Source of the DNA: Parafrigoribacterium_A soli
Lineage (GTDB): Bacteria > Actinomycetota > Actinomycetes > Actinomycetales > Microbacteriaceae
Direction: 5' to 3'
NCBI RefSeq assembly: GCF_040227235.1
Contig: NZ_JBELNZ010000003.1
Coordinates: forward strand, 124,001 to 188,000
Length of the DNA stretch: 64,000 bases
Every line of letters starts with the position of its first letter. Position 1 is the first letter of the stretch. Made by a program: the position numbers and the translations under genes. Of the stretch, positions 13,905 to 23,512 are shown in pieces. Under the pieces are notes generated by a model. The model saw only the letters and a program-made list of their open reading frames with translations. It ran no database searches and had not been told where the DNA came from.

Positions 13905-14357
13905 TCAGCCCATACGTGAGCGTGCGATCACGAGGCCGATCGGGGCGGTCACGGCGAGGATCACCACGATGGTGCGAAACGCGTACAGCAGCCACCGGTT
14001 GCGAGAATGGTTGCCCCGCACCGCCCAGACGAAAGTCACGAGCGCGATGACCAACAGGCCAGCGCCGACATAGCTCAGCACGGGCATCACCGCCAGCGTG
14101 CCCACGAGCACGGCGATGTTCGCCAGGTTGAGCGCCACGGCCTCGCCCACAATCACTCGTGCCGACGGCTGAGTCGACGCAAGCTCCGCCTGTCCGATAC
14201 CGAGAACCAGCTGGGCAACGCCAGCGACCAGCACTATGTAGGCGACAGCCCAGGACGAGGTGTAGCTGGGTGATGCCGCCGCAACCGCCGAGACTATACC
14301 TCCCGCGATGATGCTGATTCCACCGATAACAAGGAAGGGAATTGCGGTTCTGTTCAC
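13905..14357 (-). CDS. Small integral membrane protein, unknown function
   Basis: I do not recognise a named family. The 150 residues contain four hydrophobic segments (IPFLVIGGISIIAGGIV; AVAYIVLVAGVAQLVLGIG; LNLANIAVLVGTLAVMPVL plus VGAGLLVIALVTFVWAV; AFRTIVVILAVTAPIGLVI). The start is GTG at 14357, supported by TAGGCT 7 nt upstream (leaderless); another GTG lies at 14381. It is divergent from the APC permease gene and may share its control region. Confidence 0.6.
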   Translation of the reverse strand: MNRTAIPFLVIGGISIIAGGIVSAVAAASPSYTSSWAVAYIVLVAGVAQLVLGIGQAELASTQPSARVIVGEAVALNLANIAVLVGTLAVMPVLSYVGAGLLVIALVTFVWAVRGNHSRNRWLLYAFRTIVVILAVTAPIGLVIARSRMG

Positions 14358-14454
14358 AGCCTCCAGCCTATGCTCGGCCACGGAACCCACATCACCGAAA
14401 ACCGGGACGGCACGGGGCAGAACCACCCGTCGACATCTGCCGTACTGTGTGCAA

Positions 14455-16398
14455 GTGAGCACACTGAAACCGGCGCGCGGCTCGTTCCGCAGCTGGATGC
14501 TGCAGGGCTATGTCGACCCGCACGGATCCCACGTCGGCCCTCACGCGCAGACCGCGGAAAAGACCCGCTCCTGGTGGCAGGTCATGTGCCTCACCGGCGT
14601 CGACTACTTCTCCACCCTCGGCTACCAACCAGCGATCGCCGCTCTCGCCGCAGGCCTGCTCTCCCCTATCGCGACCATCGTGCTGGTGGCGCTCACTCTT
14701 CTCGGGGCGCTGCCCGTCTATCGCAGGGTGGCCGCGGAGAGCCCGCGTGGTTCCGGTTCCATCCACATGCTGGAGAAGCTGCTGCCCTGGTGGGCTGGCA
14801 AGCTCTTCGTGCTCGTCTTACTCGGGTTCGCAGCGACAGACTTCATGATCACGATCACCCTCTCGGCGGCGGATGCTTCGGCACACGCGATCGAGAATCC
14901 TTTCGCCCCTGCATGGCTGCACGGCAACCAGGTGCTCGTGACCCTGCTGCTGATCACGCTTCTGGGCGCGGTCTTCCTGCGCGGCTTTAAGGATGCGATC
15001 GGAGTAGCCGTCGCTCTGGTGTCGGTGTACCTCATCCTGAACCTCGTTGTCGTGGTCGTGGCGATAGGGCATGCCGCGGAACATCTGACCCTGGTGACGG
15101 ACTGGTGGAGCGCCTTGAATGCCCAGCACGGCAATCCGTTGGGCATGGTGGGCATCGCACTGCTGGTGTTTCCGAAACTTGCGCTCGGCCTCTCCGGGTT
15201 CGAGACCGGGGTCGCAGTAATGCCACAGGTGCATGGCGGACCACACGACACCGACGCGAATCCGGCAGGGCGCATCCGCGGCACCAAACGGTTGCTCACC
15301 ACGGCGGCGGTCATCATGAGCGGGTTCCTCATCAGCTCGAGCCTCGTCACGACGCTGCTCATCCCGCAGAAGGCGTTCCAGCCGGGAGGCTCAGCCAACG
15401 GTCGGGCGTTGGCATACCTCGCCCACGAATACCTGGGGCCGGCGTTCGGCACCGTGTATGACGTCAGCACCATCTGCATCCTCTGGTTCGCCGGAGCCTC
15501 GGCGCTCGCGGGGCTCCTGAACCTCGTGCCCCGCTACCTGCCGAGGTATGGAATGGCACCGCAGTGGACTCGCGCCGTGCGACCCCTCGTGTTCGTCTTC
15601 ATCGCGATCGCGTTCGCCATCACCCTCGTGTTCCAGGCGAACGTGGATGCGCAGGGCGGGGCCTACGCGACCGGCGTTCTGGTGCTGATCACCTCGGCAT
15701 CCGTCGCCGTCGCGCTCTCGGCCAGGCGCAAGCGACAGCTGTGGCGCACCATCGGATTCGGCGTGATTTCGGTGATCTTCGTCTACACGACCGTGGCCAA
15801 CGTGATCGAGCGGCCCGACGGCGTGAGGATCGCTGCATTGTTCATCGTCGGCATCGTGACGGTGTCGATCGTGTCGCGCGTTCGGCGCTCGTTCCAGCTG
15901 CGTGCCACCTCGGTCACTCTGGACGAGGATGCGCTCCGCTTCGTGACCGAGGATGCCGAGTCCTACGACGCCGTGCAGATTGTCGCCCATGAGCCGGGTG
16001 ATGACGTCAAGGCCGAGTACCACAACAAGCTCCGCGACGAGCGACGCTATAGCCACATCCCGTCACGCACACCGGTCATCTTTCTCGAGGTCTACCCCTC
16101 CGACTCCTCAGACTTCGAGGAGGACCTCGTGGTGCGGGGCGTGACGAAATACGGCTATCGGGTGCTGCGGGTCGTCAGCGCCAACATCCCGAACAGCATC
16201 GCGGCAGTACTACTGGAGATCCGGGATCAGACCGGCACCGTGCCCGACGTGTACCTCGAGTGGACCCAAGGCAATCCGATTTCGAACATGTTCAAGTTCC
16301 TCGTCACGGGAAGCGGCGAGATCGGGCCGGTCACCCGCGAAGTGCTGCGCGAGACCGAGCCGCAGGTCAAGCGGCGGCCCACCGTGCACGTCAGCTGA
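14455..16398 (+). CDS. APC-superfamily permease with C-terminal cytosolic domain
   Basis: A 647-residue transporter. The first ~490 residues hold about twelve membrane helices, beginning at TGVDYFSTLGYQPAIAALAA and including KLALGLSGFETGVAVMPQV. The last ~150 residues (from RRSFQLRATSVTLDED) form a soluble domain. Amino-acid or potassium transport are the usual roles of such proteins; the substrate is not clear from sequence. The start is GTG at 14455 because TACTGT lies 6 nt before it. The gene ends 3 bp before the convergent exporter gene. Confidence 0.78.
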   Translation: MSTLKPARGSFRSWMLQGYVDPHGSHVGPHAQTAEKTRSWWQVMCLTGVDYFSTLGYQPAIAALAAGLLSPIATIVLVALTLLGALPVYRRVAAESPRGSGSIHMLEKLLPWWAGKLFVLVLLGFAATDFMITITLSAADASAHAIENPFAPAWLHGNQVLVTLLLITLLGAVFLRGFKDAIGVAVALVSVYLILNLVVVVVAIGHAAEHLTLVTDWWSALNAQHGNPLGMVGIALLVFPKLALGLSGFETGVAVMPQVHGGPHDTDANPAGRIRGTKRLLTTAAVIMSGFLISSSLVTTLLIPQKAFQPGGSANGRALAYLAHEYLGPAFGTVYDVSTICILWFAGASALAGLLNLVPRYLPRYGMAPQWTRAVRPLVFVFIAIAFAITLVFQANVDAQGGAYATGVLVLITSASVAVALSARRKRQLWRTIGFGVISVIFVYTTVANVIERPDGVRIAALFIVGIVTVSIVSRVRRSFQLRATSVTLDEDALRFVTEDAESYDAVQIVAHEPGDDVKAEYHNKLRDERRYSHIPSRTPVIFLEVYPSDSSDFEEDLVVRGVTKYGYRVLRVVSANIPNSIAAVLLEIRDQTGTVPDVYLEWTQGNPISNMFKFLVTGSGEIGPVTREVLRETEPQVKRRPTVHVS

Positions 16399-16401
16399 AC
16401 G

Positions 16402-17622
16402 CTACTTCTGGCGGGCCAGGGCCGTCTTGAGCGAGACCTTGCGGGTGTACTCGATCGAGCCGAAGCGGAACAGGCGCACGGCCAGTCGCAGCACGAGGTA
16501 GCCGAGGCCGAACAGCTCGACGATGATGATCGCCGACTGCCACAGCTCGAGCGAACCGAAGCCGTTGCGCAGCATCGCCGTGACCGGGGCAGAGAACGGG
16601 AAGTAGGTGAACACCTGCACGATGAACGCGCTCGGATCGCTCACGATGAGGGTGACGATGTAGAACGGAACGAAGATCAGCGCCATCATCATGCCGAAAA
16701 AGGCCCCGGCATCCTTCACACTCGGCATGGCCGCGCCGATCGCGACGAGCGTTCCGGTGAAGAGCACGAAGCCGCCGATGAGCAGCAGCGCCCCGACGAT
16801 CATCTTTTGCGGATCGAAGCTGAGAGTCGACAGGTCGAAGCCGGGTAGGGCGAGCGACTCCCTGAAGAACAGGTAGCCGATGACGACCGGCAGCACAAAG
16901 ACGAGCACCTGCACCAGGCCGATGATGAACAGCGACGCGATCTTGCCCACGATGAGCGTCGTCGGATTCACCGTGGTGAGGATCATCTCGGTGACCCGGT
17001 TCTCCTTCTCCTCCAGCGTGCTCGAGAGCATCTGATTGCCGAGCAGCAGGATGACCACGTAGAAGATCAGCAGGAAGAACAGCGGCGGGATGAGCGCACT
17101 GAAGCCACCGGCGACCTGGCCGTCCTTGTAGGTGACGGAGGTGACATCCACGTGCCCCTGGGCGAGCGAGGCCAGCTCTGGAGAACCGATCTTCTGCTGC
17201 GCGCTCAGCTGCAGCAGCTGGGTCGCAATCGATGAGTACTTGCCGTTGGCGAAAATGCCCTCGTCCACACCGTAGGCCTTGACCGCCTGCTTGGCCGGGT
17301 TCTGCGGATAGTCGAAGTAGGCGTCGAGCTTGCCGGACTTGACCTCGGCGATCGCTCGCTCGGCATCCGTGACCTTGGTGCCCCCGAGCTGGGTGGCGAT
17401 AGCGTCATTGATCTGACCGGATGCGTCGCTGTAGGAGAACGCGAGCTTCGAATTCTTCTGCGAGTCGACGCTGCTCGACGTGGACGAGTTGCTCAGGAAG
17501 ATCAGGGCGAAGACGATGCCGATGACGACGGGCACCACGAGGGTCGAGATCCAGAATCGCCTCGTGGTGAGCGTGCGGCGCACCTCGAACCCCATGACGA
17601 CGCGCAGGTTGTGCTGGGCCAT
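16402..17622 (-). CDS. ABC-2 type exporter permease (NatB-like)
   Basis: A 406-residue membrane component of an ABC exporter. One N-terminal helix (FWISTLVVPVVIGIVFALIF) is followed by a ~130-residue extracytoplasmic loop, then five or six helices. The motif STLEEKENRVTEMILTTVNP is typical of the NatB/ABC-2 family. It sits 2 bp downstream of its ATPase gene, so they form one transporter. NatAB exports sodium in Bacillus; here the substrate is unknown. Confidence 0.87.
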   Translation of the reverse strand: MAQHNLRVVMGFEVRRTLTTRRFWISTLVVPVVIGIVFALIFLSNSSTSSSVDSQKNSKLAFSYSDASGQINDAIATQLGGTKVTDAERAIAEVKSGKLDAYFDYPQNPAKQAVKAYGVDEGIFANGKYSSIATQLLQLSAQQKIGSPELASLAQGHVDVTSVTYKDGQVAGGFSALIPPLFFLLIFYVVILLLGNQMLSSTLEEKENRVTEMILTTVNPTTLIVGKIASLFIIGLVQVLVFVLPVVIGYLFFRESLALPGFDLSTLSFDPQKMIVGALLLIGGFVLFTGTLVAIGAAMPSVKDAGAFFGMMMALIFVPFYIVTLIVSDPSAFIVQVFTYFPFSAPVTAMLRNGFGSLELWQSAIIIVELFGLGYLVLRLAVRLFRFGSIEYTRKVSLKTALARQK

Positions 17623-17624
17623 GA

Positions 17625-18557
17625 TTACTCCCCCTCGTTGCGATTGGCGGTCTCTTCGCCGTAGACGCGCACGAAGATGTCGTCGAGCGAGAGCTTGCTC
17701 GTGGTGAACTGGCGCACCTGCACTCCCGCGTCGACCAGTTCGCGCAGGATGACCGACTCGTCTGCATCATCCGTCATCGCGAGCTCCGCATAGTTCGCCT
17801 GCTGGAGGGTGATCTCGTAGTGCTTCGACGGGGGGATGGCGCCGCCGGAATGCCGCAGCCGGATGATCGCTCCGCCGTACTGGTCCTGCACCTCGTCAAT
17901 GGTGCCGTACGCCTCGGCACGGCCGTCCTTCAGGAGGATGACGCGATCGCAGAGCCGCTCAACCTCCTCCATCTGGTGGGTGACCATCATGACGGTGGCG
18001 CCGGCCTTCTTCTGGTCCTCGATGATGTCCATGAGCAGGCGGCGGTTCACCGGGTCGAAACCCTTGGTCGGCTCATCCAGGATGAGCAGCTCGGGCTTGT
18101 TCATGATGGTGACGCCGAGCTGCACCTTCTGCTGCTGTCCCCCCGAGAGCTTGTCGAGACGGATGGCGGCCTTGTCCGCGAGGGAGACGCGCTCGAGGTA
18201 GGACATCGACCAGTCCTTCCCGGCCTGATGGGTGAGCCCCTTCAGTCGCCCGAAGTAGACCATGACGTCGATCACGGACTCCTTCTTGTAGAGCCCGCGT
18301 TCCTCGGGGAGGTAGCCGAGGCTGTTGCCGTCTTCTGGCTTGAACGGCTTGCCGTCGATGTGCAGGATGCCCGCCGTGGGCTGGTAGATGCCGAGCAGCG
18401 CGCGGATGGTCGTGGTCTTGCCCGAGCCGTTGCTGCCGAGGAAGCCGAAGGTCTCGCCGCGGTTGATGTCGAAGGAGAGGTCGTCGATGACGCGGGTCTT
18501 ACCAAAGCTCATGGCGAAGTGGTCGATGTGGACGAGCGCTTCTGCGGAAGTCTGCAT
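17625..18557 (-). CDS. ABC exporter ATP-binding protein (NatA-like)
   Basis: A 310-residue ATPase with Walker A GSNGSGKTTTI, signature LSGGQQQKVQLG and Walker B ELLILDEPTKGFDP, plus a C-terminal domain of about 90 residues. It partners the permease immediately downstream. The ATG at 18557 has TAGCGT 6 nt upstream, and this -10 box overlaps the stop codon of the preceding ComB-like gene, so the exporter has its own leaderless promoter even though the gene upstream has the same orientation. Confidence 0.92.
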   Translation of the reverse strand: MQTSAEALVHIDHFAMSFGKTRVIDDLSFDINRGETFGFLGSNGSGKTTTIRALLGIYQPTAGILHIDGKPFKPEDGNSLGYLPEERGLYKKESVIDVMVYFGRLKGLTHQAGKDWSMSYLERVSLADKAAIRLDKLSGGQQQKVQLGVTIMNKPELLILDEPTKGFDPVNRRLLMDIIEDQKKAGATVMMVTHQMEEVERLCDRVILLKDGRAEAYGTIDEVQDQYGGAIIRLRHSGGAIPPSKHYEITLQQANYAELAMTDDADESVILRELVDAGVQVRQFTTSKLSLDDIFVRVYGEETANRNEGE

Positions 18558-18566
18558 CGCTCAACG

Positions 18567-19103
18567 CTACGGGGTTCTGGGCACGGAAAAAACTTGTGCT
18601 TCGACATCGAGTTGCGTGGCGGCCGCGATCTCGTCGCCGCGACCGGCAGCGGTCAGTTCGTGACCGCTCGAGGATGCCGTGGCGAGGTGCGCGATCGCCC
18701 GTTGGAGACCCGTGAACGCCGCGCAGGCCGCGGCGCCCTCTGGGGAGACGAAGTCGATGCCGGCGGTGGCGAGAGCATCGATGATCGCCCCAGCCGCAAG
18801 GAGGTCTTCGACGGCGAAACGGATGGTGCCGTCGTCCCGGACATCACCGGCGGCGATCACGGCGACGAAGACGCGGTCACCCTTCTCGGCCTGGCGGTCG
18901 AGCACCCAGCGCGCGACGGCGGTGCGATTGCGGAAGCCGCCCTCGATGACGGCGGCAGGCCCATCCGGGATCGAAAGCTGGGGACTCGTCGACAGCACGT
19001 CAACGAGCACAATGGCGTCGGCATCCGTCGCAATGGTCTGGATGCCGGCGAGGCCCCAGTCGAAGCGGACCTGATAGTGGGACTGGTCGTGCGGTGAACT
19101 CAC
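18567..19103 (-). CDS. ComB-like (2-phosphosulfolactate phosphatase family) protein
   Basis: 178 residues with the ComB-family motifs IVLVDVLSTS, NRTAVARWV and RFAVEDLLAAGAIIDAL. ComB dephosphorylates 2-phosphosulfolactate in coenzyme M synthesis, which this organism is not expected to make, and the protein is shorter than the usual ~230 residues. A different phosphatase role is therefore likely. The GTG start at 19103 has TAGCAT exactly 6 nt upstream, so it is probably leaderless. Confidence 0.7.
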   Translation of the reverse strand: MSSPHDQSHYQVRFDWGLAGIQTIATDADAIVLVDVLSTSPQLSIPDGPAAVIEGGFRNRTAVARWVLDRQAEKGDRVFVAVIAAGDVRDDGTIRFAVEDLLAAGAIIDALATAGIDFVSPEGAAACAAFTGLQRAIAHLATASSSGHELTAAGRGDEIAAATQLDVEAQVFSVPRTP

Positions 19104-19132
19104 CGTGCCATGCTATTGGCGACCGGCCCGTG

Positions 19133-19435
19133 TTACTCCGTGACCTTCACCTCTTTCCAGAAGGCCACGTAGTTGCTGAAGTCCTTGCCGACGCGCTCGA
19201 ACGAGGTGGGGTACGGGTGCGGGTAGCTCCAGGCGCGGTCCTGCAGGAGCGCGTCGCCATCCTTCACGCTGAAGTACTGGCACTCGCCCTTCCACGGACA
19301 CGTGTACGGGGTCGCGCTCTCGACAAGCAGCTCGCTCTTCACGCTCGACGGCGGGAAATACCAGTTGCCCTCGATGGAGATGAGATCTTCCTTGGGTGCT
19401 TCTGCGACAACCGTGTCGCCCAATACTGCCTTCAT
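19133..19435 (-). CDS. DUF427 domain-containing protein
   Basis: A 100-residue single-domain protein of the DUF427 family, recognisable from IEGNWYFPPSSV, CPWKGECQYFSV and AWSYPHPYP. The family is widespread in actinobacteria and has no established reaction. The start ATG at 19435 has a purine-rich site (GAGGAAGAGGAG) upstream, with a TAGCGT -10 element before it. It is divergent from the DUF1684 gene. Confidence 0.88.
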   Translation of the reverse strand: MKAVLGDTVVAEAPKEDLISIEGNWYFPPSSVKSELLVESATPYTCPWKGECQYFSVKDGDALLQDRAWSYPHPYPTSFERVGKDFSNYVAFWKEVKVTE

Positions 19436-19544
19436 GGTTTCTCCTCTTCCTCGTGCATCACAACGCTACGCTCTGTGGCCGAATTCCCGCCCGGACCACC
19501 TTCGCCGAGCGGCGAAAAGGGCGGGGCGGAGATAGCGTTGATGG

Positions 19545-20159
19545 ATGACAGCACTCGAGGTCGTCGACTGGCGACGAAACGTCTTTGCACTGTACGCATC
19601 GGTTCGCGCGGCGGGCGATCCCGCCATCGGACACGAGCTGTGGCGAACCGGGCGCGATCGACTGTTCTCGGCGCATTCGGCCACCCCGCTGCTGCCGGAT
19701 GAGCGGAGCACCTTCGTCGGTCTGTCGGTCGCACCGTACGACCCGGCCTGGCGCTTCGAACTGGAGCTGCTCGAGGCCGAACCGGAACGGCTCGAGGTGG
19801 AGACGGGAACGGACGGAGTGGTGCCATTCGAGCGCCTGGCTCGCGTCGAGGTGCCCGACGTCGGCTCCCTCGATGTGTGGCGACTGACCACCTACGGTGG
19901 CGGCCTGTTCGTTCCGGTGAAGGATGCGCTGGCTGGGCAACCCGGGGGTACCTACGGCGGTGGGCGCTACCTGCTCGACACCATCAAGGGTGCGGACCTT
20001 GGGCCGGGCGAGCTGCCGAACTCCCTGGTCATCGACTTCAACTTCGCCTACAACCCCTCGTGCGCGTACGACCCAGCGTGGGCGTGCCCGCTTGCGCCGC
20101 CGAGCAACACGGTGGGCGTCGAGATCCCGGTGGGCGAGCTCTACGCCGGCGAGTACTGA
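19545..20159 (+). CDS. DUF1684 domain-containing protein
   Basis: A 204-residue protein of the DUF1684 family. Diagnostic stretches are WRRNVFALYA, FVGLSVAPYDPAWRF, and the C-terminal GGRYLLDTIKGADLG and DFNFAYNPSCAYDP...CPLAPPSN. The conserved Cys/Asp/Asn cluster near the end suggests a metal or catalytic site, but no function is known. The ATG at 19545 has TAGCGT 6 nt upstream (leaderless). Confidence 0.88.
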   Translation: MTALEVVDWRRNVFALYASVRAAGDPAIGHELWRTGRDRLFSAHSATPLLPDERSTFVGLSVAPYDPAWRFELELLEAEPERLEVETGTDGVVPFERLARVEVPDVGSLDVWRLTTYGGGLFVPVKDALAGQPGGTYGGGRYLLDTIKGADLGPGELPNSLVIDFNFAYNPSCAYDPAWACPLAPPSNTVGVEIPVGELYAGEY

Positions 20160-20250
20160 CGGGAGACCCAACGCGGGCAGCCGCAGCGGCGTACTGCTAG
20201 GGTGGTTGTACTTGCGAGTTCGCTTGAACTCCCTGCGTCGTTGAACGCTT

Positions 20251-20286
20251 GTCCTGAGTAGGCGCCCCGGCGCCGTATCGAAGGAC
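20251..20286. repeat. GC-rich palindromic repeat upstream of the DEAD-box helicase gene
   Basis: GTCCTGAGTAGGCGCC and GGCGCCGTATCGAAGGAC form an imperfect hairpin. It lies in the ~270-bp gap before the helicase gene, which otherwise seems to be a long leader. No gene is seen in the gap. Confidence 0.5.
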
Positions 20287-20426
20287 TTTCTCTCCTCACC
20301 GAAATCAGATCGGTTCGTAGACACTTTCTCCGGCGATCGATTGTGACCACCGTCACTCTCGCCACGGTTCGATGCGTGACCCCGCGCTCCGAACATCCGA
20401 TGCCCGAAAGGCACCACACAATCCCT

Positions 20427-21941
20427 ATGTCTGAAACAACCTTCGGCACGCTCGGCGTGCCCGCTCCTCTCGTAGCGAAGCTCGCGGCGGAGGGAATCGA
20501 CTCCCCCTTCCCCATTCAGGAAGACACCCTGCCCGACACCCTCGGCGGGCGCGACGTGCTCGGCCGCGGCAAGACCGGCAGCGGCAAGACCCTCGCCTTC
20601 GCGATCCCCATGGTCGCGCGCCTCGGTGGATCGCTCGCCGGCGGCCAGCGCCGCCCGGGTCGCCCGCTCGGCCTCGTGCTCGCGCCGACCCGTGAGCTCG
20701 CCACCCAGATCACCCACGCGATGGAGCCGCTCGCCGAGGCCTACGGCCTGAAGATCACCACGATCTTCGGCGGCGTCTCCCAGCAGCGCCAGGTCGTGGC
20801 GCTCAAGGCCGGCGTCGACATCGTCGTGGCCTGCCCCGGCCGCCTCGAAGACCTCATGAAGCAGGGCTTCGTCACGCTGGATGCGGTGGAGATCACCGTG
20901 CTCGACGAGGCCGACCACATGGCCGACCTCGGCTTCCTGCCGGTCGTCACCCGCATCATGGACAAGACGCCAGGCTCCGGCCAGCGCATGCTGTTCAGCG
21001 CGACCCTCGACAACGGCGTGGACAAACTCGTGCGCAAGTACCTCCACAACGAGGTGCTGCACTCCGTCGACGACGCGAATTCGCACGTCGACGCCATGAC
21101 CCACCACGTGTTCGAGGTCGATTCGGTCGACGCCAAGAACGAGCTCATCAAGAAGCTCGCCTCGGGCACCGGCCGCCGCATCCTGTTCATGCGCACCAAG
21201 CACCACGCGAAGAAGCTCGCGCGCCAGCTGACCGATGCCGGCATCCCGGCCGTCGACCTGCACGGCAACCTCTCGCAGGTGCAGCGCGACCGCAACCTCG
21301 CCGCATTCGCCGAGGGCACGTCGCGCGTTCTCGTGGCCACGGATGTCGCGGCCCGCGGCGTTCACGTCGACGACATCGAACTCGTCATCCACGTCGACCC
21401 GCCGGCCGAGCACAAGGCGTACCTGCACCGCTCCGGCCGCACCGCGCGTGCCGGCAGCGCCGGTGACGTCGTGACCCTCGTGCTGCCGACGCAGCGCAAG
21501 GACACCGCCGCCCTCCTGCGCAAGGCGGAGATCAGCGTCGTTCCGCAGCACGTGACCGCCACCTCGGATGCCGTGGCGGCGCTCGTGGGCGAGGTCGCCG
21601 CGTACGTCAAGCCGGCTCCGCGCGCGGCGGTCCAGCCGCAGGGCGGTGGCCGCTCGCGCCAGTCGCAGGGCGGGCGCACCGGTGGCGGACGCTCACAGGG
21701 CGCGAACGCGCAGCGCAAGCGCGCCGCTCGCGACGGTGCGGCATCCGGGGCTCCTCGCTCCGAGCGCAGCGGCGGATCGCGCAACTTCTACAGCACGGCC
21801 AGCGGCGAGGGCTCCTCGAGCGCACCGCGTTCCGGTGCACCTCGCGCGGGCAGCGGTCGCTCCAGCGGCGCCGGTCGCGCGGGCTCCGGCGGCGGGCTCG
21901 TGGGCATGTCGCAGGGTGGCGGTCGTCGCCGCGGTCGCTGA
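20427..21941 (+). CDS. DEAD-box RNA helicase
   Basis: An ATP-dependent RNA helicase of about 504 residues. Motifs: Q-motif SPFPIQEDTLP, Walker A GRGKTGSGKT (near residue 45), PTRELATQI, DEAD (residues 160-163), SAT, and HRSGRTAR. The C-terminal ~110 residues are low-complexity, rich in Gly, Ser, Arg and Ala, as in RNA-binding tails of RhlE-type helicases. Several in-frame starts exist (20343, 20400, 20427); ATG 20427 (MSETTFGTLG) fits the family best. The long upstream leader would suit cold or RNA-structure control, which is inference. Confidence 0.93.
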   Translation: MSETTFGTLGVPAPLVAKLAAEGIDSPFPIQEDTLPDTLGGRDVLGRGKTGSGKTLAFAIPMVARLGGSLAGGQRRPGRPLGLVLAPTRELATQITHAMEPLAEAYGLKITTIFGGVSQQRQVVALKAGVDIVVACPGRLEDLMKQGFVTLDAVEITVLDEADHMADLGFLPVVTRIMDKTPGSGQRMLFSATLDNGVDKLVRKYLHNEVLHSVDDANSHVDAMTHHVFEVDSVDAKNELIKKLASGTGRRILFMRTKHHAKKLARQLTDAGIPAVDLHGNLSQVQRDRNLAAFAEGTSRVLVATDVAARGVHVDDIELVIHVDPPAEHKAYLHRSGRTARAGSAGDVVTLVLPTQRKDTAALLRKAEISVVPQHVTATSDAVAALVGEVAAYVKPAPRAAVQPQGGGRSRQSQGGRTGGGRSQGANAQRKRAARDGAASGAPRSERSGGSRNFYSTASGEGSSSAPRSGAPRAGSGRSSGAGRAGSGGGLVGMSQGGGRRRGR

Positions 21942-22031
21942 CCGCAGCTGGAACAATGGCCCTCCCACTCGAGCGGGGGCCATTGCTGTCTCCGTGCCCG
22001 CGCGCTAGCGGAGAAGTTCCACCCACAATTT

Positions 22032-22112
22032 TCATAACTCCTGCAATTCGCGTCGGCACAGGGCGAGGCGTCCCGAACGCCCTGTCCGGTCGCGCGTTCT
22101 GCAGGAGTTATG
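22032..22112. repeat. Palindromic element, copy 1 (CATAACTC family)
   Basis: An 81-bp element. The 20-bp ends (CATAACTCCTGCAATTCGCG and CGCGTTCTGCAGGAGTTATG) match as inverted repeats at 17 of 20 positions. An inner inverted repeat CAGGGCG/CGCCCTG is also present. Related copies lie at 31581-31670 and 63730-63808. All are intergenic. This one sits between the DEAD-box helicase gene and the NUDIX-like gene. Confidence 0.85.
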
Positions 22113-22218
22113 GAACGGGTCGACGCGCGCGAGGACGATGCGGTGGGCGGAGAGGGGGCTGGCTCTGGGGCGGGCTCCGGAGCGCGCGAGCGTGGGTGAG
22201 TCGAGCGGCGCGGGAGCG

Positions 22219-22761
22219 CTAGTGGAGCATGCCCACCGAGGCGAGCGCTGCACGCACGAGGGAACCGCGGCCGCCCTCCATGTCGGCGGCGATCGCGTCG
22301 GATGATGCCTCCCGTGGTGTCATCCAGGTGAGTTCGAGTGCGTCCTGCCTGGGATCACAGGTGCCCGTGACGGGAACGACGTAGGCCAGTGAGACCGCGT
22401 GCTGGCGCACATCCGTGTACTGGCTCTCGCCCGGGAACGGGAAGTATTCGGCGACGGCGAACGGCACGGGGTTTGCGGGAAGCAGCGGGAAGGCCATGGG
22501 ACCGAGGTCCTTCTCGAGGTGGCGGAACAGTGCATCGCGCAGGGTCTCGCCGTACATCACGCGACCGGAGACCAGGGTGCGTGTGATGGAACCGGTCTCG
22601 GATGCTCGCAGCAGCATCCCGACCTCGATCACCCTGCCGAGACCGTCGACGCGCACCGGCACGCCCTCGACGTAGAGTAGCGGGAGCCGGCCGCGGATCG
22701 AGGCGAGCTCCTCATCGGAGAGCCAGCCGGAATTGGGATCTGGGGTGCCAACGGAGCTCAT
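22219..22761 (-). CDS. NUDIX-like DUF4916 family protein
   Basis: A 180-residue protein of the DUF4916/NUDIX-fold family: GWLSDEELASIRGRLPLLYV at the start, then VSGRVMYGETLRDALFRHLE, where a NUDIX box would be but without the full GX5EX7REUXEEXGU pattern, so hydrolase activity is doubtful. The start is ATG at 22761. It is divergent from the esterase gene. Function unknown. Confidence 0.78.
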   Translation of the reverse strand: MSSVGTPDPNSGWLSDEELASIRGRLPLLYVEGVPVRVDGLGRVIEVGMLLRASETGSITRTLVSGRVMYGETLRDALFRHLEKDLGPMAFPLLPANPVPFAVAEYFPFPGESQYTDVRQHAVSLAYVVPVTGTCDPRQDALELTWMTPREASSDAIAADMEGGRGSLVRAALASVGMLH

Positions 22762-22858
22762 GCTCCATTCTCTCGCGCGGCGGGGTCGGGCGCGCGAAGT
22801 GGGGCGCGTTGCGTGGTCGCGTTGCCTCACGACGGCGGCCTGGTGCGAGTATGGGGTG

Positions 22859-23485
22859 ATGCAGCTAGACGCGAATGCGGTTCAGTGGTCGGCACCGGAG
22901 CGGGACCGTGCCGGTCGGCCGCTCCTGGTGCTCATGCACGGCAAGGGCTCCAACGAGAGCGACCTGTTTGGTCTCTCGCCGCTGCTTCCTCTTGAGCCGG
23001 TGATCGCATCCGTTCGTGCACCGCTCCGCGATGGCCCGGGCTTCGCCTGGTTCGAGCAGTCCGACTTCATCGGCGGCGCACCCTCGCTCGAGAGCGTGGA
23101 CGAGGCGGCGAACGCGGTGCTGCACTGGCTCGACGGTCTCGATTGCACGAGCGTCGACATCCTGGGGTTCTCGCAGGGCGGCGTGATGGTGCTGCAGCTG
23201 CTGCGACTGGCGCCCGAGCGCTTCGGCCGCGGCGTCAACCTCGGCGGATTCGTCGCCCGCGGCATCCACCCCGGTGATGCGCAGCTCGAGACACTGCGGC
23301 CGCCGGTTTTCTGGGGGCGCGGCACCGAAGACACGGTGATCGGGCCGCGGCTGATCGACGACACCCTCGAGTGGCTGCCGGGGCATTCGCGGCTCACCGA
23401 ACGCATCTATGAGGGGCTCGGCCACGGCGTCAACGCGAGCGAGCTGCAGGATGTCGGAGAGTTCCTGCGCGGCGCCGCTTCGTAG
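22859..23485 (+). CDS. Phospholipase/carboxylesterase family alpha/beta hydrolase
   Basis: A 208-residue serine hydrolase. The oxyanion motif VLMHGKGSNESD is followed by the nucleophile elbow GFSQGG, then the Asp (GRGTEDTVI) and His (GLGHGVNASEL) of the triad. This matches the small carboxylesterase/phospholipase family (YpfH/EstB type). Cytoplasmic, no signal peptide. The ATG at 22859 gives the family's normal length; an upstream in-frame extension exists but is not conserved in style. Confidence 0.9.
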   Translation: MQLDANAVQWSAPERDRAGRPLLVLMHGKGSNESDLFGLSPLLPLEPVIASVRAPLRDGPGFAWFEQSDFIGGAPSLESVDEAANAVLHWLDGLDCTSVDILGFSQGGVMVLQLLRLAPERFGRGVNLGGFVARGIHPGDAQLETLRPPVFWGRGTEDTVIGPRLIDDTLEWLPGHSRLTERIYEGLGHGVNASELQDVGEFLRGAAS

Positions 23486-23512
23486 CGAATCTTCGGCGCT
23501 TCGGCGCTCGGC